Of a stretch of 64,000 nucleotides of DNA, positions 55,833 to 64,000 are shown one piece after another. The notes below the pieces were generated by a model, which was not told the origin of the DNA, made no database searches, and worked only from the letters and a program-made list of their open reading frames with translations. Within the stretch, counting starts at the first letter, position 1. Each line of letters starts with the position of its first letter. A program made the position numbers and the translations under genes. Source of the stretch: Cyanophora paradoxa. Taxonomy: Eukaryota > Glaucocystophyceae > Cyanophorales > Cyanophoraceae. The stretch lies in assembly GCA_004431415.1 (NCBI GenBank), contig QPMI01000185.1, forward strand, positions 1-64,000, read 5' to 3'.

Positions 55833-56931
55833 CTATAGCGCCACCGAGCATGTTCCATGAATATTAATACTCTTCAAGGGTTGATTGATATATATGCGCA
55901 TGCGCATATCATCATAGTATGCCGGTTCTCTCGTTTACTAGGTCTTCAGCTCGCGCTCGCCCCCCGCTCGTCTCAGGATGTGCAAGGTGGGGTCTAAATA
56001 ATAAATATAGAGAAAGCATCGATATGTAGATCTATAGCTACAGCTAACGCTCGATCTCGCAGCAGTGCTAGCGAAACCGAAATGGATAATTGTAAGCCGC
56101 GCCGTGGCACAGAATTCAACAATTACTATTAAAAAGCCCCCCGCGCTGCCCAGGCTGCGCCGCCGTCCCCCGTGCCTCCGCACCGCCCGGCCTGGCGGGC
56201 CGCGCCGCCACCCGCCGTGCCTTTATGCTCCAGGCCGCCTGGCGAGCCGCCCCCCGCCCCCCAGGCCGCCGCGCCTCCGGCCCGCCTAGAGCCTCGGAGA
56301 GCCGCGCCGCCGCCCGCCGCGCCTCCGGCCCATCCCGCCAATTGCACGCCGCGCCGCCGCCCGGCGCCCGCCGCGTCCAGGACTCCGCCCGACCCCTCTG
56401 TATTTCGGGGGCGATTCTCCTAGTGTAGCCGGGCGCCGCAGCACGGCGGGCCCGGGGATACGTATACCACAAGAAGACGTATCGGTGACGGGAAAAAGAC
56501 CGACTTGCGAACTGGCCCAGGCGCCGGCCGGCTCAGACGGGACGGGGTATACGTAGGGGGCCGAGGAGGGGGAGGGGCAATTGCAACACTGACCAGCCAC
56601 GTGATACGCATACACGGGGCTGGTCCCAGCAGCCGCGCCACGGATCCGGATTCGTCGCTGGCCTCGGGCCCTGGCCTCAGCGCGGCCTCGCTCTCGGCCT
56701 TTCGTGCTTTCTCTCTTTCTCTATAGCTAGATCTGCCCCAGCTGCAGCTGCTGCGCATGCGGGCGCGCGGAAATGTACATATATATCTGTATATAAATGC
56801 CGCAATGCACACACCGTACATGTCCGAATGCCGCAGAAAATTAAAGGAAAAAACAAAGAATCGGACTATAGCTATAGGTGAGCGACGAATTGGAATACGA
56901 AGTATTTCAGTGCCCGACGGGGCGACATCGA
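55833..56931. other. intergenic region with GC-rich Ala/Pro/Arg-like low complexity
   Basis: Between 56130 and 56400 units around CCGCGCCGCC and GCCTCCGG repeat irregularly (no gene). ATATAT and GCATATGC palindromes occur at both ends. Confidence 0.4.
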
Positions 56932-57660
56932 TCAGAGGAGGGCCGAGCCGCTGCCAGTGCTGTCGTGGTCGGCGCAGAGGCCGGCGTCGAGGAAAGCGTC
57001 CGCCGCCTCGCCGCCCTCCGCCCCGAAGGCCTCGCCGCCCTCCTCCCCCTGCGCCCCGGGTGAGGGGGGGATTCGAAGGGGGGGGGAGGGGGGGGAGGAG
57101 GTACGCACGGCGGCGCCGGTGTCATCGTCGACGAAGCCGTTCGGGACGGCGTACTGGAGCACCTGCCGGCCGCGGGGGGACCGTCGGACGGGGTGCATGA
57201 TCATGAGGCAGATCTCGGAAATTAAACGCCAGGGCATTGCGCTCCGTGCCATGGCCGGGGAACACTTTAAATTTCAAGCGCACCTGCGTGTCCGAGTCGA
57301 GCTTGAAATCGTACGCGTCCCAGGAGCGGTCGATGGTTCTGCACTGGCCATTCCACCCTTTCTTTTGGCTCAGGCTGTACTCGGAGCCGGTCAGCTTCTT
57401 GCATTCTTTGTCGGCGTCAAGGACGTTACTCGCTTGCACGGATTTGTACGAGCCCGTGCCTGCGCGCACGGGCGCCGGCGCGAGCTTCATCATCAGACAA
57501 TTGCAACCCCAGGATGCGCTGCTCACATGAGCGGGCGGGCGGGCGGGCGGGCGGGCGGGCGGGTAGGCCTAGGCCTAGGGCCGCGGCCGCGGGCCGGGGA
57601 GACTCTGAGAACTTGGAACGCACAGTTGGGGCCAGTCCAGCACATGTAAACTTCCATCTC
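56932..57660 (-). CDS. small Cys-containing protein, unrecognised
   Basis: On the - strand the exon 57464-57283 (GTGSYKSVQASNVLDADKEC, then KKGWNGQCRTIDRSWDAYDF, ending SDTQ) joins in phase across a GT-AG intron to ICLMIMHPVRRSPRGRQVLQYAV, then through a G-run intron (57063-57097 on the + strand) to an acidic end, GLCADHDSTGSGSALL, stopping at 56932. A first exon near 57653 (MEVYMCWTGPNC) is possible. Several Cys and a Trp-rich segment suggest a compact, perhaps secreted, fold. No family is recognised. Confidence 0.5.
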
Positions 57661-59002
57661 GTTCGAGGGCGAAGCGCTTGAAGGCGAGGGCGAGGGATGC
57701 TCGGCGGCTGAAGCTTAAGCTTCGAAATGTTGATGCGAACTTGATCTCAGGCCGCGGTACCGGTGTGCACTGTGCACTGTGTAGTCCCGGGACCCGAGTC
57801 CCGAGTCGGGAGTCGGGACTCCGGGGAGTCGGCCGAGTCGGGGAGTCGGATTCCGAAGCGGCGGGAATTAATTCGAACTTTGAATTCGGAAAAATCGGAA
57901 GTACTAGTCTGATTCGGAATCGAAGTTCTCATCATGGCATGATCAGATCTAGATCTAGAGCAGTGATGGTATTATTAATTCTTGGCAAATCGTGACCGTT
58001 ATTGATTTTTAGAAACCCCGCTCGGTCCGCGGCTCGGACAGCTAGAGCATAAACGTGCACCCGGCCCAGTCTCCGGGCCTCCTTATAATTACGTATACTA
58101 CCGGCCCTAGGCCTAGTGCCGGTATAAAGTTACTAGAGAGTCCTAAGTACTAGTGGGGTGCGGATCGATCTCCCTGGTACTTCGCGAGTCCCCACTCCGA
58201 CTCCCGACCGTCGACGTCGGACTCCCGACTCCCGCGAGTCCGGTACCGGTCAGTGCGGTCACGAGACTCACGACTCCGGTCACGAGTCCGGTGACTCCGG
58301 TGGGAGACTCGGAGAGTAGTCGGAGTCCGAAATTTCTCCGATTCCCGAGATTCCCGAGTCCCGACTCCCGAGTCCCGATCGCGACTCGCGAGTCCCGGGC
58401 GGCCCCCCGCGTCTTGTCCGAAGTTGTCACGGTCTTGATCATGAGTTTTGACTCTTGATCACGCATTCCATCATTTTCCATGTCATTCCATCATTTTCCA
58501 TGTCATTTTCTGCCCCGGCGGGCCGGCCGCGCCGGCGGCCCGCCGGCCCCCCGCGTCTTGACTCTTGAGTCTTGCAATTGACTCTTGATCACGCATTCCG
58601 AAGTTCCTTCATTCTCCGTGTCATTTTCCATTTTCCATTTTCCGAGTTCCATCGTTATTATTCTGTTTTACGATACATGTCATGATCATGAATCATGATT
58701 CATGATCACCGTGAACCGTTAAACCCCGTGCGCATGGCGCCGCATGCAAGTGACCTGACCATAACTTGTTTTCATCCATATATAATACGGCTACCACGGC
58801 CCACGGGTAGCAGAGCCGGCACGGCCAGCCGTATAAAAGCGCGGAAGGGAGGCCGCGGAAAGGTTCGAGAGAGATTTACGGGGCAGCGCCGGCCGGGGGG
58901 GTACCGGTGGCCCACAGATCTAGATCACAAGTTCTCGTATATTTTATAGACCGGGGGAGGGAGGGGGCATCCCCGGGGAAGGAAGGGCCCGGCCGGCTAC
59001 AG
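57661..59002. repeat. GACTC/GGGAGTC minisatellite and simple repeats
   Basis: From about 57785 to 57860 and 58180 to 58400 units of GAGTC, CCCGACTCC and GTCCGGT recur on both strands, forming many short inverted repeats. CATTCCATCATTTTCCATGT is doubled at 58465-58504. ATCATGATTCATGATCA-type palindromes follow at 58680. No gene is supported. Confidence 0.7.
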
Positions 59003-60610
59003 CTACGCGCCGAGGAGGACGGGGACCATGACCTCGTTGCGCCGCAGGAAGGGCAGCGTCCACTGCGCCGAAAGCCGGAGCCGCGTGAGGCGGCGCCGAG
59101 CTAAGAGCTAAGCGCTCGCAGTTCGCCCTTGCTGTTAGCTAATTATATAAGTAGTTCGCAAAGTAGTTAGCTAATTAGTTCGCTCGTGCTGTTAGCTAAG
59201 TAGTTCGCTCGGGGCCGCGCGCGTGAGGCAGCGCCGAGGCGGAGGGGATGTGCATGTGCTCACTGAGTCATATGCCTTAGGCGGACGAGCTCAAGGCGGG
59301 GGGGGGGGGGGGGGGGGGGGCGGGGCGCATGGAGAGCTAACAGAGCTAAGAGCTACACGTGCTTATATGATTTAGGCAGGGAGGGCGGGGCGGGGCGGAC
59401 CGGGGGGTTGTACTGGCAGAGGCGGAAGGCGGCGCCCGGGGCGAGGGCGACGCCGTCCCGCGCCAGCAGCCCCCGCAGCTTCCCCTCGTGCTCCTCCCGG
59501 TTGCTCTCCCCGAACCCGCTGTACGTGATCTGCCCGCGTAGCGAAGCGAGGCGTGAGAGCCCTCTAAGAAACACTACAGGTAATGCCGCAGTGCTGTTTG
59601 AAGCGTTATATATATAATTTGTAAGAAGCTTAGTGAGCGCCGTCGGAGACGCTTAAGCTTCAGAGCCGGGTAGGGAATTCGAAGGCCGGGCGAGGGTCTC
59701 TCTAGTGAAGCAAAGCGAAGTGTGAGCGCCCCCTCTCTAAGAACTACAGGGAATTTAATGCTACTTGGAGCGTCATGCAAGAAGCTTAGGAAGCGCCGTC
59801 GGAGACGCTTAAGCTTAAGCTTAGATTGTACATCCGGAGGCGCGGACCACGGCGAGAGTCTCGGAGGCGGCGCGCTTGATGGCGACCTCGGGGTTCGTGG
59901 GCTTCGGCAGGCTCGCCTCGTCGTACTGGGCCGGCATCACGAACTTCATCTGAGGCGGCCCTGGGCCTTAGCCTAGGCCCTTTCGGGGCTCAGGGCTCAG
60001 GTGAACCTCACCTTGCTCTCCGCCATGATCACCGGCGCCCTGCCCCCGCGCGCCCGATCGTCAGCTGAAGGAGCTTGTGTGGGCTCTCCTTTTAAAAGCT
60101 TAGATGATCGCCGCCATTAAACGTGGCTCCATCGTTAGCTAAAGGTGCTGAGCCCGTACGCGTGCACGTGGCGGAATCGATCGAGCGGAGGCGGGGCGCG
60201 CGCGGGGCCTGGGCGCACGTCATGGCGACCTTGGTGCTGCTCCCGCTCGGCGCGACGTTCTTCCCAAAGATGAAGCCGGCGAGCTGCGCCCAGGCGCACG
60301 CGCGCCTCAGACCGAGGACGGGCCAGCGCGCGGTAGCTATCCCGCGCAGGCACAGAGGCGCTCTGGAGCGCAAGCACTTCCAGTCCATAGCTTATTATAA
60401 AGACGAGCGCGCGCGACTCCGCGAGCCGCGTACCTTGCGGAAGGCCGTGCCCGTGTCCGCGTTCTCCATCTGCACCTCTGCGATGATGAGGTTCGGGTAC
60501 TTCCTTATCTCGTAGCCGTCACACTTCTTGACCAGCTCGAACTTCGGCTCCTCGACCTGCGCGGTTGGCCGGTTGGGCCGAGCAGGTTCGCCGAGGGCAT
60601 GCGCGCGCAA
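59003..60610 (-). CDS. SOUL-family haem-binding protein
   Basis: The exons on the - strand read the family's blocks in order: KFELVKKCDGYEIRKYPNL and VQMENADTGTAF (60556-60434), AGFIFGKNVAPSGSSTKVAMT (60283-60219), APVIMAESK (60039-60012), MKFVMPAQYDEASLPKPTNP and LAVVRASG (59949-59832), ITYSGFGESN and FRLCQYNPP (59529-59401), and WTLPFLRRNEVMVPVL with the stop at 59003-59005. SOUL/HEBP proteins bind haem or tetrapyrroles, in algae often in plastid or cytosol. The phase between the VVRASG and ITYSGF exons does not close with a single splice, so a small exon may lie in 59535-59830. The N-terminal exon and any targeting peptide are not resolved. Confidence 0.9.
59540..59825 (-). repeat. duplicated block in a SOUL-gene intron
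   Basis: AAGAA(A)CACTACAGG, TAATGC, GTAAGAAGCTTAG and GCGCCGTCGGAGACGCTTAA appear in the same order at about 59567-59660 and 59738-59815. The second copy touches the exon end near 59832. Confidence 0.8.
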
Positions 60611-60630
60611 GCCAGCTACTGCAGCGCCCT

Positions 60631-61161
60631 CTAAACTGAGCAGAGGGCCTGGGGCGCGATGCGCAGCGCATGGCTAGCCCGTGCACGCGCGTCGATTCCC
60701 GGCGCGCGTGGGAGGTGCGGCCCTTTCCGTACGACCACGCGGCCCGCCACGCGCACCGTTTGCACGCCAAAGATGGACGCCATGGGTGCTGGTGATGTGC
60801 TTGCGCGCCGACTGGGTGCGGGGACGACGGTTCGCCGAACGATACCAGAGACACGGAGAAAGCGAGCGGCGCGGTATGCGGCCGAGGTCTGCACTGTGTG
60901 GTTGAAGCGCAGGACCCGGGATGCAGAGCTGGAAGGATGTACCCGGAAGTCGGTGCGACAGCTGTACCCCAAATACAGCGCGAAACGCTGCGAACGCACC
61001 CGCGCGGCCTCTCGCGCGGCATCAGCCCGACTCGAAATGATGCCCGCGCACGGTGTAGTTCCGCCCTCCGCCGCGAGCGCGCCGCAGAAGGCGGCACAGC
61101 GCATCAGCATCGCAGCGGCAGGAGACTTGCAGCGCCTCCGCCCAGCACATGGGAGCGGCAA
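60631..61161 (-). CDS. open frame with an amidohydrolase-like tail, doubtful
   Basis: A - strand frame of 176 codons is more balanced in composition than neighbouring shadow frames. Its end (SIFGVQTVRVAGRVVVRKG) resembles the closing beta strands of amidohydrolases (the typical Val-x-Val-x-Gly-Arg-Val-Val pattern), but the catalytic metal-binding part is absent. It overlaps the start of the coiled-coil gene on the other strand and lies upstream of the SOUL gene. It may be a remnant, an upstream exon region of SOUL, or chance. Confidence 0.22.
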   Translation of the reverse strand: MPLPCAGRRRCKSPAAAMLMRCAAFCGALAAEGGTTPCAGIISSRADAAREAARVRSQRFALYLGYSCRTDFRVHPSSSASRVLRFNHTVQTSAAYRAARFLRVSGIVRRTVVPAPSRRASTSPAPMASIFGVQTVRVAGRVVVRKGPHLPRAPGIDARARASHALRIAPQALCSV

Positions 61162-63866
61162 GCTCGACGCTTATCGAGGAGCCCAACCCCGCATACGCGG
61201 GCTACGGCAGGCAGCAGCACTCGGCGGTCCGCGCCGCCCAGCCGCCGTCGCAAACCGGCCGCGCGCCCCTCTCCACCGGCCCCTCCGCCTACGGCGCTAG
61301 TGAGTGCTCGAGGAGCGGTTTCGGCATCGCCGCGCGGCTTGGGATGAAGGTGTACGACTGCGTGGGCGCGGACGTCGGCCTGACGACGACTTTCCCGGGC
61401 CACCGCGGGTCCCGGGCGGGCCTCGCGGCGGAGGCGACGGCGGTGGACCTGGGAGACGCGGCGGCGTTCAAGGGCTTCTGCTCGCAGACCTTCGTGGAGC
61501 GGACGAAGCGGCCGGCCCCGAGCCTGCTCGACCAGATGGCACTCGCCCGCATCGAGGAGGCCGAGCGGCGCCGCGAGAAGGCCGCCCGCCGCGCCATGGC
61601 CGATGCCCGCGTGCGCCCCTCCGCCTTCCTCGGCCGATTTGAAATTTGAAAGGCCTCGCGCAGGGGAACGGGCTCTCGCCGCCGGGGCACACGGGGCCGG
61701 CGCCCCGCATCCTGAGCCTCTCGGCCGGCGGCTCGCCGCTGCTCACGACGGAGCCCTTCGCGTTCGAGAGGAGCCGGGCGGAGCCGGGCGGGAGGGCGGC
61801 CGACTCGTCGCCTGCCGCGGAGCTGCGGGAATGGGTGCAGCGGGCGCTGGACGCCGAGCAGCAGGCGCGGGAGCAGAAGCGCGTCCTGGACCAGCTGGTG
61901 GAGGACTTCCGCCTCGGGAACATCGGGTCGGCCCCGCGGCACGACTCGTTCGTCGAGGAGAAGCGGCGGGAGCTGGCGGCGCGGGAGGTGCGCGCGGAGG
62001 AGGCGGAGGCGGCGGCGCGGGAGCGCGTGCGGGCGCTGGACGCGCGCGAGGCGGCCGTGCGGGCCGCCGAGGAGCGCATCCGCGCCGACGAGCGCGCCCT
62101 GGGCGAGGTCCGGCCTAAGTTCTTAACTTCAAGCTTTCTATGCTTTGAAACTAACTAACTCTGCTTCCTTCAGATGATGGACGAGCTCCTCGAGAAGAAG
62201 CGGGCGCTGGACCGAGAGCGCGCCGAGGCGGCCGCGGGCGGCGCCGGGCACGGGCGGGATCGGACGGACGAGGAGCGGGAGGCCGCGCTGCGCCGCCGCG
62301 AGCGCGCCGTCACCGATCGCGAAACAGTGCGCCGCGCCCGCCTCGCTCAGCCCTCTGCTCCGATCCTTACTATCGTCCCGCGCCGCAGCTGCTGGCGCAG
62401 CAGCAGGCGGCCCTCGAGGAGCGCGAGGCGGTGCGACGCTTCCCCCTCCTCCTCCTCCCCGCTCTCTGCGCCCCTGACTTTCGCCTTAGGCCGTCGCGGA
62501 GAAGGAAGCGGCGCAGGAGGCGGCCGGGGCCGACGCGAACGCCGAGGCGGAGGCGGAGGCGGCGCGGCGGGAGGCGGGGCGGCGGGAGGCGGAGGAGCTC
62601 GCGCGCTCCGTCCTCCGCGTCGTCGACGCCATCCACGGGCGGCAACTCCCGGGCCTCCCGGACGAGGACGAGGAGGAGGAGGACGAGGAAGAGGGCGAAC
62701 AGGGCGAGGACGAGGAGGCGGAGGCGGCGCCGGAGGCAGTGGAGCCGCGGGGCCGGCGGCGCTGGAGCTCGGCCGAGCGCCTGCTTCGGAGCGAGCGGCG
62801 CTGGGTCCGCGAGCAGCTCGCCGCGGTCACCCGCGTCCTCCAGAAGGCGAGCATTTCGAATTCGATCCGAGATTTGATCTGGAATATGATCTGAAATTTG
62901 ATCTGATCTGAGCTCGCCCAGTTCCTGGCGGAGGGCGAGGCGCTTCGGCGGTCGGCGGAGGCGGCGGAGGAGGGCAAGAGCCACGCGATCCTCAGCGTCG
63001 AGCGCATGCTCCAGCAGCTCACGCGCGTCGCCGCCGACGCCTCCGCCGCACACGTGCGCGAACTCCGTTCAACTTCGTCGTCGTCGTTGGAGTTCAGCTG
63101 ATTTGGATTGCGGGGTACAGGTGGAGGCGGAGCGGCTGCGGGAGGTCGTGGGGACGCTGACGGCCCGCCTCACGAGCGCCCAGACCGAGCTCGCCACCCT
63201 CCGGCCCCGCGCCGCGGTCCGCCCCGCCCCCGCCCCCGCGCCCCGCCCCGAAGACCTCGCCCGGACCGAGCGCCCGCGCAGGGCCGGACGACCGGGACGC
63301 AGTGCGCGTCCGGGTCCCAGCTGCCTGCGATCCCGGAGACGAGCGGGCGGGCGGCGCGGGAACAGGAGGAGGAACAGCAGCAGCAACAACAACAGGCGGA
63401 GGCGCTGACGGCGCGGGCCGGCGAGCTGGAGGCACTTGTGACGCGGTACGAGGGGGAGCTGAAGGAGACGGCGGGGGCCGTCCTGGAGCTCCACGCGGCG
63501 CTGGAGCAGCGGGAGGCGGAGCTGGCGGAGCGGCGGCGCGAGGTCGAGCTGCGCGAGGTCGACGTGATGGAGGCGCGCTACGTCGCCCAGTGCCGCGAGC
63601 GCGAGGCCGGCGAGGCCGAGCGCGCCGCCGCCCTCGCCCGCCGCGACAACCAGCTCCTCCTCCAGAAGGTGCGCTGGATCAAATTCAAATTAGATCTGGG
63701 CCTGACGCCGCGGCCGCAGATCAACGCGATGCACAGCCGGCTGACGGATCTGACGGCCCGCTACGCCCGCGCCCGCTCCAAGTGCTCCTGCCGCGCCTTC
63801 GCGGGCCAGGGCGCCCTGCCCAAAGGCGACCTGCAGCACGAGGCGCCCAGCCGCCGCTGCCTCTAG
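61149..63866 (+). CDS. long coiled-coil protein with N-terminal Gly (possible N-myristoylation)
   Basis: The start MGAASSTL fits the Met-Gly-x-x-x-Ser signal for N-myristoylation, which would tether the protein to membranes. Exons 61149-61610, 61664-62107, 62174-62336 and several more up to 63866 are joined by short GT-AG introns. From about residue 140 the protein is almost entirely Glu/Arg/Ala-rich heptad-like sequence (MALARIEEAERRREKAARR, EKRRELAAREVRAEEAEAA), with an acidic Asp/Glu block around 62660-62720, a Gln run near 63375 and a C-terminal part with CSCRAFAG. It is probably a structural or scaffold protein (cytoskeleton, flagellum or membrane), but no family-specific motif identifies it. 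Confidence 0.72.
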
Positions 63867-64000
63867 CTCTAGACCGCTGTGCCCAGCCAGGTAGATGTCC
63901 GCGGGGGTCCAAAAAGCGATTGAAAGCAAACAGAACTACAGTTCACACGGGAGCGAGAGGGACGAGGAAAGTAAGGGACAGCGGGCGGTCGGCGGGGGTC
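63867..64000. other. 3' flank of the coiled-coil gene
   Basis: Short non-coding end of the window; nothing further can be supported. Confidence 0.3.

Noticed and set aside
58143-58481. Paired open frames on both strands in the GACTC minisatellite.
   Set aside because: Short-unit repeat lacks stops in several frames; product is repetitive Ser/Thr/Pro/Val without a domain.
1-64000. Giant-virus or viral-insert origin of the window.
   Set aside because: DNA ligase and PRPP synthetase occur in some large viruses, but here they are heavily intron-split and surrounded by MITEs and host-type genes; no capsid, packaging ATPase or viral polymerase is seen.

Overview
The window is nuclear DNA of a GC-rich single-celled eukaryote, most likely a microalga or related protist. 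Its genes are split by many short introns with GT-AG and also GC-AG borders. The encoded proteins are eukaryotic: DNA ligase I with a PCNA-binding box, CMC4, a KIX-like coactivator, a SOUL haem-binding protein, a SABATH methyltransferase and an acyl-CoA-binding protein. The frequent GC donors together with very high GC recall haptophytes or dinoflagellates, but the lineage cannot be fixed from this sequence. No prokaryotic operon structure or virus-hallmark gene set was seen.

Layout. 1-13773: a Ty3/gypsy LTR retrotransposon on the + strand, entering from outside the window, with a very long coding-like 5' region, then protease, reverse transcriptase, RNase H and integrase, a polypurine tract and a probable 3' LTR. 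It is interrupted by many one-base frameshifts. 13820-21735: an LRR-like protein, CMC4 (- strand), a KIX-like protein and an ACBP-domain protein. 21736-31208: a gene-poor block built of repeats. It holds a near-identical inverted duplication (22147-23020 and 26252-27925) whose two arms carry different insertions, GC minisatellites, a 171-bp satellite, and a nested DNA transposon. 31209-34362: two cysteine-rich membrane or secreted protein genes. 35557-36942: a right-handed beta-helix protein (-). 37151-39613: PRPP synthetase. 40146-41544: SABATH methyltransferase (-), divergent from DNA ligase I (41836-49046). 49047-51835: intergenic MITEs. 51836-53370: a nuclear-type protein with a SUMO-interacting motif. 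54050-55832: a Pro/Ser-rich single-pass membrane protein. 56932-57660: a small cysteine-containing protein (-). 59003-60610: a SOUL haem-binding protein (-). 61149-63866: a long coiled-coil protein with a possible N-myristoylation signal.

The genes do not form one pathway. They are unrelated housekeeping and lineage genes scattered between repeats. The most notable features are structural: introns that grow by tandem duplication of exon edges (including a triplicated 29-nt micro-exon in DNA ligase I), GC-AG introns, homopolymer C runs that follow the sense strand of genes, and a filled-site/empty-site pair inside one inverted duplication.

Exon borders were worked out by eye from reading phase and family similarity. 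Family calls come from remembered motifs, not from a search.
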